The position numbers and the translations under genes were made by a program. From Lishizhenia tianjinensis (lineage in GTDB: Bacteria > Bacteroidota > Bacteroidia > Flavobacteriales_D > Crocinitomicaceae), in the NCBI GenBank assembly GCA_943330745.2, contig CALQIX020000007.1:62001-126000 (forward strand): DNA of 64,000 nt, read 5' to 3'. Of the stretch, positions 8,584-19,560 are shown piece after piece. Below the pieces are notes generated by a model. It did not search any database and was not told where the DNA came from. It saw only the letters and a program-made list of their open reading frames with translations. Position 1 is the stretch's first letter, and each line of letters begins with the position of its first letter.

Positions 8584-11430
8584 ATGAAAACTGTATTTGC
8601 ACTTATTTTTGGTGTATTATCAATCACGACTTTTCAAGCTCAAAATTATTCCCGGATAAAGGTCTTTGGAGACAATGAGGACTTGTATCGACTTGGGGAA
8701 TTAGGTGTTGCTGTAGATCATGGAATTCGTAAAGAAGGAATGTTCTTTATATCCGATTTTTCGAAGCAAGAAATTGAAATCATGAAACAATTTGGTTTTG
8801 ATCATGAAATATTAATTGCTGATGTTGAGGCCTATTATGTGGAAATATTAAATAATCCAAGTAAAGATCCGAATCAAATTCTAAAAAATGCTTCATGTAG
8901 TGGTACATCGGGCGGAGGATCGTCGGCATTTTCACCAGCTACTCCGTCGAATTTTAACTTAGGTACAATGGGCGGATATTTGAAATATGCCGAAATGCTC
9001 GCAGAATTAGATGCTATGGCAGCTCAATACCCCAATTTAATTACCGCTAAAGCACCTATATCAACTTTTCTTACCTTTGAAAATCGTCCAATTTATCATG
9101 TGAAAATTTCAGACAACCCTTCAACAAACGAAGCAGGAGAGCCTAAAATTTTATATACTGCAATTCACCATGCTCGTGAACCAATGAGTTTAATGGAAAC
9201 AATCTTCTATATGTGGTATGTGTTGGAAAATTACGGGACTAATGATGAGGTAACTTACTTGGTGAATAACACTCAAATGTTCTTTGTGCCTTGTATCAAT
9301 CCTGATGGTTATGTTTATAATGAAACCACCAATCCTAATGGGGGTGGAATGTGGAGAAAAAATCGTAGACTTAACAGCAATGGGTCGTTTGGCGTTGATT
9401 TAAATAGGAATTATTCATACGGCTGGGGAACAACAGGAACAAGCGCAACTCCAAGCAATGATACTTATAGAGGAACTTCTGCTTTTTCAGAACCTGAAAC
9501 TCAAGCGATGCGTTGGCTAGTTCAAAACAACGATTTTGAAATGGCTTTCAATGCTCATACCTACGCTGAAGATATACTCTTTCCTATCGGAACAACCACT
9601 GCTGAATTTGCACCACATCACAATTATTTGCAAGATTATACAAACCATATGGTAGAATTGAATGGCTATACGGCAATGAAAAGTTCTGCATTGTATCCTG
9701 CTTCGGGTGATTCAGACGATTATATGTACAAAGTAGATGTAGGAGTAGGTCTTAAAGATACCATATTTGCTCATACTCCAGAGGTTGGAACAGCATTTTG
9801 GCAGCCCTCTTCAGAAATTATTGCAACATGTAAGGAAATGGTTTTTCCTAATTTAATTTTAGCTCATTTGACAAGAAATTATTCGATTGTTAAAGATTCA
9901 GACCCATCAACTGTTGCAACATTGACTGGGAATTTCAACCACTCAATTAAACGACTAGGAAGACAATCTGGACCTGTAACGATTTCCATTGAACCTTTAT
10001 TAAATATTTCATCGGTTGGGTCTTCCCTTGTATATAATTTAAACAGTCAACAATCATCTACAGGTTCCATTTCTTATGTTCTAAATCCAACAATCCAATT
10101 TGGTGATCAAATCAAGTATATTCTTAAAACAGATAATGGATTATGGATTAAAAAAGATACAATAATCAAAACGTATGGTGCACTAACTTTGCAAACTCTT
10201 GAGGATGCCACAGCAGCTACAAACTGGACAGGAACTTGGTCAACGACAGGCACAACTTTTGTTTCACCGTCGAAATCATTTTTTGATGGATCAGCAAATA
10301 ACTACGGAAGTAATACCAATAAAACGTATACGTATGTTCCTGTTATTAATTTGACGAATGCTTCATCAGCTATGATCTCTTTTTACGCGAAATGGGCTAT
10401 TGAGGCAGATTATGATTTTGTTCAGTTTCAAGTCTCCACAGATGGTGGTACAACTTGGATTGGACAATGTGGTAATTATACAGTTCCAGGCACAAGTGCA
10501 AATGGTAGTGTTCAACCAAATAATCAACCGGTTTATGAAGGAACTCAATCAACTTGGGTGTTGGAAGAAGTTAATTTGAGTGACTATCTGGGACAACAAA
10601 TAAAAGTTCGTTTCCAATTGCGTTCCGATGGTGGAACCAATGCGGATGGGTATTATTTTGATGACTTTAAGGTTTTATTCAATGAAAATACTCCGGCTGC
10701 TGCTCCTGTAGCCTCATTTACGTCCTCGTCAAATTCAATTTGTGAAGGAAATAGCATTGCTTTCACTGACTTTTCAACGAACACACCAACATCTTGGTCA
10801 TGGAATTTTGGGGATGGAACCACCTCTACTGTGCCCAACCCATCTCATGTATTTGCTGCTTCCGGAACATATTCTATTGATTTAACAGTTACAAATGCAG
10901 CGGGTACTAACACGAACACGCAAACGATAATCGTAAATCAAAATCCAGTTGTTTCAATCACAACAAACGATTCTGATAACATTGTTTGCTCAAACGCAGG
11001 ATTAGTCCAATTAATTCCAACCCCTTCAACGGCAGTACTTTCAGGAGCTGGAGTTGTAGGTTCAACATTTGATCCAACTATATCAGGTGTCGGTGTATCA
11101 ACTATTTCAGCAAATTACACGGACGCAAATGGATGCCAAGGATCGGGACAAGTTTCCATAACCGTTGATCAATGTGCATCAATTGAAGATCAAATACTGG
11201 CTCAGATTTTAATTGTACCTAATCCGAACAATGCAGTGTTTCAAATTGTAGGATTACCGGAAGGAGTTCAAACAGAAATTCGAGACATTAACGGAAGAGT
11301 AGTCTACTCATTCCGAGCGAAGCAAGAGGTTGAACAAGTTTCAATCCCTGAAATAGCAAATGGAGTGTATTATTTACGCATTCAAAATGACCTTAAGTGG
11401 TTACAAAAACGATTCATTGTTCTGAAATAA
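8584..11430 (+). CDS. Secreted M14 zinc carboxypeptidase with PKD domain and T9SS sorting domain
   Basis: The 948-residue protein is an extracellular peptidase. It has a signal peptide (cleavage near residue 20), a putative propeptide to about 120, and a peptidase M14 domain to about 435. Zinc ligands are H196 and E199 (HHARE) and H325 (FNAHTY). R275 (DLNRNY) fits substrate binding, and E400 (HTPEVG) is the catalytic glutamate. A jelly-roll/MAM-like region follows at about 540-700. A PKD domain (about 706-787, WNFGDG) and a C-terminal T9SS type A sorting domain (about 875-948) complete it. The architecture indicates export by the T9SS and use of peptides for nutrition. Confidence 0.93.
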   Translation: MKTVFALIFGVLSITTFQAQNYSRIKVFGDNEDLYRLGELGVAVDHGIRKEGMFFISDFSKQEIEIMKQFGFDHEILIADVEAYYVEILNNPSKDPNQILKNASCSGTSGGGSSAFSPATPSNFNLGTMGGYLKYAEMLAELDAMAAQYPNLITAKAPISTFLTFENRPIYHVKISDNPSTNEAGEPKILYTAIHHAREPMSLMETIFYMWYVLENYGTNDEVTYLVNNTQMFFVPCINPDGYVYNETTNPNGGGMWRKNRRLNSNGSFGVDLNRNYSYGWGTTGTSATPSNDTYRGTSAFSEPETQAMRWLVQNNDFEMAFNAHTYAEDILFPIGTTTAEFAPHHNYLQDYTNHMVELNGYTAMKSSALYPASGDSDDYMYKVDVGVGLKDTIFAHTPEVGTAFWQPSSEIIATCKEMVFPNLILAHLTRNYSIVKDSDPSTVATLTGNFNHSIKRLGRQSGPVTISIEPLLNISSVGSSLVYNLNSQQSSTGSISYVLNPTIQFGDQIKYILKTDNGLWIKKDTIIKTYGALTLQTLEDATAATNWTGTWSTTGTTFVSPSKSFFDGSANNYGSNTNKTYTYVPVINLTNASSAMISFYAKWAIEADYDFVQFQVSTDGGTTWIGQCGNYTVPGTSANGSVQPNNQPVYEGTQSTWVLEEVNLSDYLGQQIKVRFQLRSDGGTNADGYYFDDFKVLFNENTPAAAPVASFTSSSNSICEGNSIAFTDFSTNTPTSWSWNFGDGTTSTVPNPSHVFAASGTYSIDLTVTNAAGTNTNTQTIIVNQNPVVSITTNDSDNIVCSNAGLVQLIPTPSTAVLSGAGVVGSTFDPTISGVGVSTISANYTDANGCQGSGQVSITVDQCASIEDQILAQILIVPNPNNAVFQIVGLPEGVQTEIRDINGRVVYSFRAKQEVEQVSIPEIANGVYYLRIQNDLKWLQKRFIVLK

Positions 11431-11452
11431 AGAGATATGAATAATTAAATTG

Positions 11453-11481
11453 AATGGGTTAGCATTATGTTAGCCCATTTT
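11453..11481 (+). terminator. Intrinsic terminator after the M14 carboxypeptidase gene
   Basis: AATGGGTTAG (11453-11462) pairs with TTAGCCCATT (11470-11479) across a 7-nt loop, forming a 10-bp stem with two G-U pairs. The short T tail makes it a moderate rather than strong terminator. Confidence 0.6.
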
Positions 11482-11494
11482 AATTATATGCTAA

Positions 11495-11956
11495 ATGCGG
11501 TTAATTTACACAGAACAATTAAGCAAAAACCAACACCAACAAATCGACTTTCTTTGGAATAAAGAATACCCAAAAAATTTAATGAATCAGTTTTCAATGT
11601 TATTGGACGATGCAATTAATCATCGCCATTTTATAATAGAAAACAAACAAGATAGTATCGTTGGATGGGCAGTTTTATTTGATAAAGAAAATGAAACTCG
11701 TTTTTCAATTATTGTAGCGGATTCATTCAAAGGAAAAGGCCTCGGAAGTCAATTAATTACTGAATTAAAAAAGGAAAGTCATTGTTTTTATGGCTGGGTT
11801 ATTGATCACAGTAATGACATGAAAAATGATGGTTCAATCTACCATTCCCCCCTTTCTTTTTATACCAAATTGAACTTTGAGATATTGTCTGATATACGCC
11901 TTAATACACCCGTAATTTCTGCCGTTAAAATTAAATGGCAAGCAGAAATCCATTAG
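11495..11956 (+). CDS. GNAT-family N-acetyltransferase
   Basis: This 153-residue cytoplasmic protein has the acetyl-CoA-binding motif A of the GNAT fold (SFKGKGLGSQL near residue 88, fitting the Q/R-x-x-G-x-G/A pattern). Upstream strands IVGWAVLF and TRFSIIVADSF fit beta 2-4, and the C-terminal FYTKLNFEI fits the last helix and strand. The substrate is unknown. It stands alone between the M14 gene's terminator and the convergent TonB receptor gene. Confidence 0.8.
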   Translation: MRLIYTEQLSKNQHQQIDFLWNKEYPKNLMNQFSMLLDDAINHRHFIIENKQDSIVGWAVLFDKENETRFSIIVADSFKGKGLGSQLITELKKESHCFYGWVIDHSNDMKNDGSIYHSPLSFYTKLNFEILSDIRLNTPVISAVKIKWQAEIH

Positions 11957-11980
11957 TTTAATACCTCAAAAATTAGTTCC

Positions 11981-14305
11981 TTATTTAATTTGATATTGTA
12001 ATTGAATAACAAAGTTTCGTGGTGCTTGAATATCACCTGGCCGCGATACATATTCAGCATTGAAAATATTATTGGTTACTAAATTAATTTTAAGGCTTTT
12101 GTATACCTCAAACATGATTCTTGTATCAAAAACCAAAGCGCCTTTGTTGTAGATATCGCGATAACTTTCCATGCCAACTAATAATTCAGTACCCAATACA
12201 CCTTCTTCAAAAACTTTGTCAATGTTTTTCATGTTGCTGTTATATCTGCAGGAAATACCCATACTAAATTTCTTATATGAAACTTGAATATCCGCTTTAA
12301 ACATGTGTCTAAATCGATATTTTAACATCCGTGATGTGGTATCTGAGAAAGTGCCAAGATAGGCTGGGTTGGAATTTAAACTTCTTGGGTTTAGGTAGGT
12401 GTATCCAATCAATGAGGTAATATCCACATTTTTTATTTTACCTGTACTATTAAAAGAAAACTCTAAGCCGGTAATGCGCGCCCTCTCTGCATTTTGTGCT
12501 TGAAAACCAACCCATTTATAAAAATAATCAATGGCATTTGGGTCTGTCACCTGCAATGGGCCTATTGAATCTGGTTTATATAATCCAAAAGTAAATTCCG
12601 TCATATTACTGTACTCGTTAATAAAAGCGGCTACATCAATTGCTCCTTTCCATTCCCCCATTTTTACTAATTGTTTCCACCCAATTTCACCTGACCACCC
12701 TTTTTCTGGCTTTAAATCAGGGTTTTTGAAAATTACTAGCCCTCCAACAGATGTAGAGACAAATCGTTCGGCGATGGATGGAAAACGGATTCCTTGACCG
12801 GCAGAAATTCTCAAATGGCTATATTTATTTATTGCGTAATGGGCTGCTGTTCTAAAAACCGGGTAGATCGGCATAGAAACAGAATCAGTGAAATTAAACC
12901 TTGAATCTGGTTTGAGGGTATCTAATTGGTAGTATTCCACCCGCATTCCTGCTGTCCAGTCTAGTTTTTTCCAAAATTTACCTTCAAATTGCCCGTAAAC
13001 TGCTGCATTTTGGGATGTGTGGTCTCCAAAAACCCAACTGCGAATAAAGCTGTTGTTATTCATGGCTCCCAATGTGATATTTTTATTTTCACCGATTTTT
13101 TTCTGGAACTGATAATCTGCATAAATCATTTGGGCAAAAGAAGCATCATAGTAATTTTGATCATTTCCGGTTGTTACCAAATAATACCGACTCCTTAAAA
13201 AGTGCCGGTTGTTTTTCTTGTCATAATATTTCAAATAAGGATCGACATTAAATCGAATGGCTTTTTGACGAGACAAGGTATTATCCATTGCCTGATATCC
13301 CATAGAATCATTTTTCCAAAGGACAAAAACTCCCATGTCTTGATATTGGAAATTATAACTTAATCCTGTTTTGAAATTTTTTATGTTTAATGGCTTGTAG
13401 TAGATAGAACCATTCACCCGTAATCTTTTTTCTTGTTCCCCTTGCCTAAATCCTGAATCCAAATACAGATTGGTTCCAATAGTGTATCCCCAGTTTTTTT
13501 GAGCTTTGCTGTGATAGATATCAGCTAAATAGAACATAGGATTTTTAACCCACCATTGCATGGATTTTCTCCGTGGATTGTCATAAATTCCTGATTGAAC
13601 CTTGATTTTTAGCTCCCCTTTTGGATTTGCTTCTTTTTCGCTTAATGAAATTATCCCATTTAATGCACCACTACCATATAGTACAGATGAGGCACCTTTT
13701 ATAATCTCAATTTGATCGGTTTGCTCCATTGGGATAGCATTCCATTTTGCATCTCCAATATCGGGTGAAAGCATAGGGACACCATTCCACAATAAAACAA
13801 CTCGACTTCCTGCTCCATAAGCATAACCACCGCCACCGCGAATGCTTACTTGCCCATCCATCGCATATACTCCGGGGCTTTGGTCAACAACTTGTTCCAA
13901 GTTCGATAATCCCTTGTTATCAATTAAGGCGGGTTTGATTACCTCCATCGAAACGGGGACTTCTTCAATCGCTTGACTTCTTCTACTAGAAGAAATAACC
14001 ATTGTTTTCATGTTTTGAGCGGTAGGATTAAGTTTCCAATCCAACACCGTATCTTTGGTTACGAACAATGAGTCTGTATCAAAATCTGCATATTTAACTT
14101 TTATCCAAACTGGGTATTTTTTTATAGTGATAGAAAAGCCCCCTGAACTGTTTGTAGAAGTTTTAGAGCCATCTGAACAAATTAATTTCACCCCCGGTAT
14201 ACCGATATCTGTCGATGCATCTACTATAACACCTTTCGTTTGAGAATAACTTACAAGCGTCGTTGATAAAAAAAATAGTGCAAAAATTACTCGTTTACCA
14301 TGCAT
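11981..14305 (-). CDS. TonB-dependent outer-membrane receptor
   Basis: The 774-residue protein has a signal peptide (about 1-21). A carboxypeptidase-regulatory-like Ig domain (about 24-90) is typical of Bacteroidota receptors. The plug domain (about 105-225) has the segments VDQSPGVYAMDGQVSIRGGG and IEIIKGASSVLYGSGALNG. The rest is a 22-strand-type barrel ending in FVIQLQYQIK. It would import a large or scarce substrate using the Ton complex. Absence of a neighbouring SusD gene argues against a SusCD glycan system; siderophore, cobalamin or metal uptake is possible. Divergent from dprA. Confidence 0.9.
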   Translation of the reverse strand: MHGKRVIFALFFLSTTLVSYSQTKGVIVDASTDIGIPGVKLICSDGSKTSTNSSGGFSITIKKYPVWIKVKYADFDTDSLFVTKDTVLDWKLNPTAQNMKTMVISSSRRSQAIEEVPVSMEVIKPALIDNKGLSNLEQVVDQSPGVYAMDGQVSIRGGGGYAYGAGSRVVLLWNGVPMLSPDIGDAKWNAIPMEQTDQIEIIKGASSVLYGSGALNGIISLSEKEANPKGELKIKVQSGIYDNPRRKSMQWWVKNPMFYLADIYHSKAQKNWGYTIGTNLYLDSGFRQGEQEKRLRVNGSIYYKPLNIKNFKTGLSYNFQYQDMGVFVLWKNDSMGYQAMDNTLSRQKAIRFNVDPYLKYYDKKNNRHFLRSRYYLVTTGNDQNYYDASFAQMIYADYQFQKKIGENKNITLGAMNNNSFIRSWVFGDHTSQNAAVYGQFEGKFWKKLDWTAGMRVEYYQLDTLKPDSRFNFTDSVSMPIYPVFRTAAHYAINKYSHLRISAGQGIRFPSIAERFVSTSVGGLVIFKNPDLKPEKGWSGEIGWKQLVKMGEWKGAIDVAAFINEYSNMTEFTFGLYKPDSIGPLQVTDPNAIDYFYKWVGFQAQNAERARITGLEFSFNSTGKIKNVDITSLIGYTYLNPRSLNSNPAYLGTFSDTTSRMLKYRFRHMFKADIQVSYKKFSMGISCRYNSNMKNIDKVFEEGVLGTELLVGMESYRDIYNKGALVFDTRIMFEVYKSLKINLVTNNIFNAEYVSRPGDIQAPRNFVIQLQYQIK

Positions 14306-14354
14306 AACTCAAAAATTCTTTGTAAATTAAAGTGTTCGAAACTACTAAAAAAAA

Positions 14355-15467
14355 TTGAAAGCACAACAACAACTATATCAAATCGCCTTGACATATTTAA
14401 AAGGAATTGGGCCGCGAAAGGCTACTCTCTTGTTATCCAAGGTTCCAGCTATTGAGGTCATTTTTACATCAACTATTAGTGATTTACAAAATCTTACAGG
14501 AATTTCAAAATCTTTGCTAACAAATATGCAACGTGATCAAGCAATAGAATTAGCGAAAGTGCAATTGGAGTTTGTGGAAAAGTATAATTTAAACACTCAT
14601 TTTTTACTCGATAGCAACTATCCACGCCGATTAAAACAATGTGCAGATGCTCCGTTATTGCTCTATTCTAAAGGTAATTTTGATCCAAATCCTGCGAAAG
14701 TGCTTTCAATAGTAGGAACAAGAACTGCATCCGATTATGGTAAAGAAATTACTAAGCAACTTATCGATGAATTTAAACCTTATGATGTTCAAATTATTAG
14801 TGGTTTGGCATACGGTACAGATTACAACGCGCACAAGGCAGCATTAACATCTGGCTTATCTACAGTGGGAGTTTTAGGTCACGGTTTGGATCGAGTTTAT
14901 CCTTTTGCACACCAATCAATCGCGAAAGAAATGTGCGAAAATAAAGGGGGATTACTCACTGAATTCCCTGCGAAAACCATGCCTGATCGAGTAAATTTTC
15001 CGATGCGAAATAGGATTGTCGCAGGAATGGTTGATGGCTTAGTTATTATTGAAAGTAAAGTTAAAGGAGGCTCGATGATTACTGCTGAATTAGCTTTTGA
15101 TTATAATAAGGACGTATTTGCGTTTCCAGGTGGAATTAGCCAAGAAAATTCTAAAGGATGCAATTTGCTCATTCAAAAGAATATGGCTCACTTGGTTACT
15201 TCAACTGCTGATATTATAAAGCTTATGAGCTGGGAGCTGCAATATAATAATGTTCGTAAAAGGGCTGCTGTCCCCTCTATTCCTCAGGATTTATTGGACC
15301 CTAACGCCATAAGAATATTTCATTTACTTGCCCAGAAAGGTAAAATGCATTTTGATCACATTATGTTGGATTTGAATAAATCTGTGGCAGAAGTAAATTC
15401 AATGTTGTTTTCAATGGAAATGGATGGAATTGTCAAATCGTTTCCTGGAAGAAATTATTCCTTGTAA
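14355..15467 (+). CDS. dprA: DNA-processing protein DprA
   Basis: The 370-residue protein protects incoming single-stranded DNA in natural transformation and loads RecA onto it. The N-terminal helix-hairpin-helix region has LKGIGPRKA. The Rossmann-like core has VLSIVGTRTASDYG, ISGLAYGTDYNAH, GHGLDRVYPF and a long conserved block around RVNFPMRNRIVAGM. The winged-helix DML1-like tail covers about residues 300-370. The start is TTG at 14355 (no ATG nearby in frame), giving the standard N-terminus. Its presence suggests the organism may be transformable. Confidence 0.93.
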   Translation: MKAQQQLYQIALTYLKGIGPRKATLLLSKVPAIEVIFTSTISDLQNLTGISKSLLTNMQRDQAIELAKVQLEFVEKYNLNTHFLLDSNYPRRLKQCADAPLLLYSKGNFDPNPAKVLSIVGTRTASDYGKEITKQLIDEFKPYDVQIISGLAYGTDYNAHKAALTSGLSTVGVLGHGLDRVYPFAHQSIAKEMCENKGGLLTEFPAKTMPDRVNFPMRNRIVAGMVDGLVIIESKVKGGSMITAELAFDYNKDVFAFPGGISQENSKGCNLLIQKNMAHLVTSTADIIKLMSWELQYNNVRKRAAVPSIPQDLLDPNAIRIFHLLAQKGKMHFDHIMLDLNKSVAEVNSMLFSMEMDGIVKSFPGRNYSL

Positions 15468-15485
15468 AATAGCTACTTACGGAAA

Positions 15486-16334
15486 ATGATTCGAATTGAA
15501 AATGAATTTATACAAGCTGAAATTGCACCGATAGGTGCTGAAATAATTGTATTAAAACGTCGTGGAGCTCAAAATGTCTTATGGAAAAAAGAGGATTCAA
15601 TATGGAATCGAACTTCACCCAACTTGTTTCCAATTGTTGGAAGATTAATTGATGATAATTATACTTTAAGAGGTCAAAAATTTCAAATGAATCAACATGG
15701 ATTTGCTCGTGATTGTTTATTTGAAGTTATAAAAATTGCAACCGATGAGGTTAGGCTATTACTGAGGTCTTCCGAACAAACGAAAGTGAAGTATCCATTT
15801 GAATTTGAATTTATAGTTACCTATCGCTTGATGTTTAATCAAATAGAAGTTTCATTTCAAACAAAAAATTTGAATTCTCATATTATGCCGTATTCAGTTG
15901 GTGGTCATCCCGGATTTGCGATTGGGGGTGAGTTAAGTGAATATCAACTTGATTTTCATGAATCAATGATATTGGAACGATCTATATTAGATGGACCATT
16001 TTATTCCGGTAAATTGGAAACTATGGATATTAATAAAGAACTTTCCCTTGAAAATGAATTGTTTGAAAATGAAGCTTTAGTTTTTAAATCACCACCTTTT
16101 TCAGCGGTCACATTAACACATAAAAGCCAAGGGCCAATGGTGACCTTATCATCTAATAATTGGGAGGCAGTAGGTTTTTGGACAAAGACCTTCGCTCCGT
16201 TCTTTTGCATAGAACCATGGTGGGGCTGGGCAGATCATCTTAATTCATCTGGTGATTTAGAGAAAAAAATAGGTGTACATTTATTACTCCCAAATCAGAT
16301 GGAATCGGTTTCATTTACCATTGAATTACATTAA
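15486..16334 (+). CDS. Aldose 1-epimerase family protein (LacX/YeaD-like mutarotase)
   Basis: This 282-residue protein has the beta-sandwich galactose-mutarotase fold. Two candidate active-site histidines appear in NQHGFARD near residue 75 and GGHPGFAIG near 139. The probable base glutamate is in FFCIEPWWGW near 243. The short length and the HGFARD motif fit the LacX-like subfamily, whose substrates are poorly defined. It follows dprA by 18 bases and may be co-transcribed without functional linkage. Confidence 0.85.
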   Translation: MIRIENEFIQAEIAPIGAEIIVLKRRGAQNVLWKKEDSIWNRTSPNLFPIVGRLIDDNYTLRGQKFQMNQHGFARDCLFEVIKIATDEVRLLLRSSEQTKVKYPFEFEFIVTYRLMFNQIEVSFQTKNLNSHIMPYSVGGHPGFAIGGELSEYQLDFHESMILERSILDGPFYSGKLETMDINKELSLENELFENEALVFKSPPFSAVTLTHKSQGPMVTLSSNNWEAVGFWTKTFAPFFCIEPWWGWADHLNSSGDLEKKIGVHLLLPNQMESVSFTIELH

Positions 16335-16429
16335 TTATTTTTGGAGTTCAGGTTAAATTGTCATTCTGCCTAATAATTTGATTCACTTAAAAATATGAAT
16401 TCTGTTTTCTATGCATGCGTTTTTTAATG

Positions 16430-16437
16430 TACTTTTG
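16430..16437 (+). promoter_or_regulatory. -7 promoter box (TACTTTTG) for lepA
   Basis: An exact TAnnTTTG match ends 17 bases before the lepA ATG, predicting a leader of about 15 nt. No TTG lies at the expected -33 position. Confidence 0.5.
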
Positions 16438-16454
16438 TCATCACTGAATTATCT

Positions 16455-18251
16455 ATGAAAAACATCCGAAACTTTTGCATAATCGCGCACATTGACCATG
16501 GTAAGAGTACTCTTGCTGATCGTTTATTACAAACTACTGGAACGATTGCTGATCGTGATATGCAAGCACAAGCGCTGGATGATATGGATATTGAGCGTGA
16601 ACGTGGCATTACAATCAAGAGTCATGCAATTCAGATGAATTATAAATTTGAAGGAGAAGATTATATTCTAAATTTAATTGATACACCAGGACATGTTGAT
16701 TTTTCCTACGAAGTATCGCGATCTATTGCAGCCTGTGAGGGAGCTTTGTTAATTGTTGATGCCACTCAAGGAATTGAAGCGCAGACGATTTCTAATTTGT
16801 ATTTGGCGATTGAACACGATTTGGAGATAATTCCAATTTTAAACAAAATGGATTTGGCTAGCGCCATGCCTGAAGAAGTTTCTGATCAAATAATAGATTT
16901 AATTGGATGTAAACCCGAAGAAATCATTCCTGCTTCTGGTAAAACGGGTTTAGGGGTGGATGAGATCTTAAAAGCTGTAATCCATCGTGTTCCCGCTCCA
17001 AAAGGAGATGAAAATGCTCCCTTGCAAGCGATGATTTTTGATTCTGTTTTTAATCCATTTCGAGGGATTATTGCATATTATCGCATTTTAAATGGAACCC
17101 TGAAAAAAGGTCAAAAAGTAAAATTCTTTAATACAGGAAAATCGTATAATGCAGATGAAATTGGGGTCTTAAAAATGGACTTACTACCTAAAACTGTAGT
17201 CAAAGCTGGTGATGTTGGATATATTATTTCAGGCATTAAGCAGGCAAATGAGGTAAAGGTTGGAGATACGATTACAGGAACTGAAAATCCTTGTTTATCC
17301 GCTGTTAAGGGTTTTGAGGATGTAAAACCTATGGTTTTTGCGGGGATTTATCCTGTAGATACGGAGGATTACGAGGAATTGCGTTATTCCATGGAAAAAC
17401 TACAATTGAATGATTCTTCTTTGGTTTTCGAACCGGAATCTTCAGCTGCCCTAGGATTTGGTTTCCGCTGTGGATTTTTAGGTATGTTGCATATGGAAAT
17501 CATTCAAGAACGCTTGGAACGTGAGTTCAATATGACTGTTATCACAACAGTTCCCAATGTATCTTATCATGCTTTTATGAATAGAACTCCAGATGTACAT
17601 GTGATTGTCAATAATCCATCAGAATTACCTGATCCAGGGACAATGGCACGTATAGAGGAACCATACATCAAGGCACAGGTGATCACAAAATCCGAGTATG
17701 TTGGATCGATAATGACTTTGTGTATTGAAAAGCGCGGAGAAATAAGTAATCAAGTTTATTTGACACAGGATCGGGTTGAATTAACATTTGAAATGCCTTT
17801 AGCAGAAATAGTCTTTGATTTTTATGATCGATTAAAAACGGTTTCAAGAGGATACGCGTCATTTGACTATCACCCAATTGGGTACAAAGAATCTGATCTT
17901 ATTAAAATGGATCTGTTACTCAATGCGGAGCAAGTAGACGCTTTGTCAGCTCTGGTTCATAGGAATAATGCATTTGAGTTAGGGAAAAGAATTTGTTTGA
18001 AATTAAAAGAGTTGATACCACGTCAACAATTCGAAATTCCAATTCAGGCAGCAATTGGTGCAAAAATAATTGCGCGTGAAACCATAAAAGCATTGAGAAA
18101 GGACGTAACGGCTAAATGTTATGGTGGTGATATTTCTCGAAAAAGGAAATTATTAGAGAAACAAAAAGTTGGTAAAAAACGAATGCGCCAAGTAGGAAGG
18201 GTAGAAGTACCGCAAGAGGCTTTCTTGGCCGTGTTAAAACTCAATGACTAA
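16455..18251 (+). CDS. lepA: Elongation factor 4 (LepA) GTPase
   Basis: This 598-residue translational GTPase has the standard LepA length. The G domain shows AHIDHGKST (P-loop), RERGITIKS (switch I), DTPGHVDF (switch II) and NKMD. Domains II, III and V follow, and the LepA-specific C-terminal domain ends with the basic [20 protein letters not shown] stretch that contacts ribosomal RNA. It acts on stalled or initiating ribosomes. The end overlaps the convergent downstream gene by 11 bases. Confidence 0.97.
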   Translation: MKNIRNFCIIAHIDHGKSTLADRLLQTTGTIADRDMQAQALDDMDIERERGITIKSHAIQMNYKFEGEDYILNLIDTPGHVDFSYEVSRSIAACEGALLIVDATQGIEAQTISNLYLAIEHDLEIIPILNKMDLASAMPEEVSDQIIDLIGCKPEEIIPASGKTGLGVDEILKAVIHRVPAPKGDENAPLQAMIFDSVFNPFRGIIAYYRILNGTLKKGQKVKFFNTGKSYNADEIGVLKMDLLPKTVVKAGDVGYIISGIKQANEVKVGDTITGTENPCLSAVKGFEDVKPMVFAGIYPVDTEDYEELRYSMEKLQLNDSSLVFEPESSAALGFGFRCGFLGMLHMEIIQERLEREFNMTVITTVPNVSYHAFMNRTPDVHVIVNNPSELPDPGTMARIEEPYIKAQVITKSEYVGSIMTLCIEKRGEISNQVYLTQDRVELTFEMPLAEIVFDFYDRLKTVSRGYASFDYHPIGYKESDLIKMDLLLNAEQVDALSALVHRNNAFELGKRICLKLKELIPRQQFEIPIQAAIGAKIIARETIKALRKDVTAKCYGGDISRKRKLLEKQKVGKKRMRQVGRVEVPQEAFLAVLKLND

Positions 18252-18810
18252 TCTTAGTTAGTCGATTTATTTCGGCATTTAAATATTCGAACTCTAAATT
18301 TAATTTAGGATTGTAGTCCTTGTTTGATACGACACCTTTTTTTTCTAGTGCAATAACATCGGATAGTACCATCATTGGATCAACTATTTTAGTGGTAATT
18401 TCTTCTGGCAAAGCCACATTCAATAGCTTCCAAGTTTCAGCATACTTTAATTCATTATCTAGAATGCATTCAGCAATTGATATAATTTTCGACAAAGATG
18501 TTGCTTGGTATAGCAGCGTGAAAAATTGATTCTTTACACGGTGAAAAGCGTGGAAGTCTGATAAAATAAGCCCAGTATAATTAAAAGGCTCACAGTAAAA
18601 ATCAGTTGGATCATGGCTCTCTTTAGACTGAATTATTGCAAAGGCTTCTATTGCTTTTTTAATCTTAATAAATTTTGATTCGTACAGTTTGGGGTGCACT
18701 TGTTTTTCCTTAAAAAACCGTTTTTGCTCGAAAACATAATCTTCGTAACATTCCTGAATTTCCTCAAATTGATCCAAGGAAAGATATGCTCTTGCCTCGC
18801 TTAATGTCAT
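18241..18810 (-). CDS. Hypothetical cytoplasmic protein, 189 residues
   Basis: I do not recognise the family. The protein is predicted mostly helical, without a signal peptide or membrane segment. The N-terminus [22 protein letters not shown] suggests helical repeats. It begins directly after the terC stop and is probably the last gene of the guaB-foldase-MoxR-TerC block. Its 3' end overlaps lepA's 3' end by 11 bases. The size, clean reading frame and tight spacing support a real gene. Confidence 0.65.
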   Translation of the reverse strand: MTLSEARAYLSLDQFEEIQECYEDYVFEQKRFFKEKQVHPKLYESKFIKIKKAIEAFAIIQSKESHDPTDFYCEPFNYTGLILSDFHAFHRVKNQFFTLLYQATSLSKIISIAECILDNELKYAETWKLLNVALPEEITTKIVDPMMVLSDVIALEKKGVVSNKDYNPKLNLEFEYLNAEINRLTKISH

Positions 18811-19560
18811 TTAATGCTGACTTTTATTTTTCCTCATTCGAATATTCAAAAATTCCACAAATAAAGAATAGGATAATGCAAAATATACATACCCTTTAGG
18901 AATGTGCTGCCCGAAAGCTTCCGCAACTAATAAAACACCAATTGTAACTAAAAAACCAAGGGCAATCATCTTTACAGTAGGGTTGTTTTGAATAAAATCA
19001 CTGATTTGCTTGGAGAAAATCAACATGACTATCATAGAAATAATCACGGCGAGATAGATAATTACAAGCGGATCACCGCCAGTATCTTCTTTCATACCAT
19101 TTGTCATTCCTATTGCAGAAATTATGGAGTCAAAACTAAAAACGATATCAATTAAAACAATTTGAAGTATTATTGCTGACAGTGCTTTTTTTCCTGGTTT
19201 TTCAGTTTCTTCATGTCCTTTAACGCTATTATGCATTTCAACGGTGCTCTTGTAAATCAGAAAGAGGCCACCCAATAATAAAACAAAACTTTGACCAGAA
19301 AATGGATGTCCCATAACTTCAAAGAATGGTTTTGTCATACCCATAATCCATGAAACAAATCCTAATAGTACTAAACGAACCACCAAAGCAAGGGTTAGTC
19401 CAATATTTCTTGCAAACCTTCTTTTTTCACTTGGAAGTTTTTCAGTAACAATACTTATGAAAATAATATTATCAATACCTAAAACGATTTCCAACAAGGA
19501 AAGAACCAATAAATAGAATAGACCTTGAAGTCCAAATAGGGCACTAAAATCTAAGTTCAT
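18811..19560 (-). CDS. TerC-family integral membrane protein
   Basis: This 249-residue membrane protein has about seven hydrophobic helices. The TerC signatures with intramembrane acidic residues are present: LEIVLGIDNIIFISI near residue 23 and VLIDIVFSFDSIISAIGM near 135. Members are linked to metal (often Mn2+) efflux or to metalation of exported proteins; the old link to tellurite resistance should not be assumed, as no ter genes are near. Its start overlaps the MoxR gene by 4 bases. Confidence 0.88.
   Translation of the reverse strand: MNLDFSALFGLQGLFYLLVLSLLEIVLGIDNIIFISIVTEKLPSEKRRFARNIGLTLALVVRLVLLGFVSWIMGMTKPFFEVMGHPFSGQSFVLLLGGLFLIYKSTVEMHNSVKGHEETEKPGKKALSAIILQIVLIDIVFSFDSIISAIGMTNGMKEDTGGDPLVIIYLAVIISMIVMLIFSKQISDFIQNNPTVKMIALGFLVTIGVLLVAEAFGQHIPKGYVYFALSYSLFVEFLNIRMRKNKSQH

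Noticed and set aside
18811-19560. Tellurite resistance locus
   Set aside because: The TerC-family name is historical; no terB, terD or terE genes are nearby, so metal handling or protein metalation is more likely.
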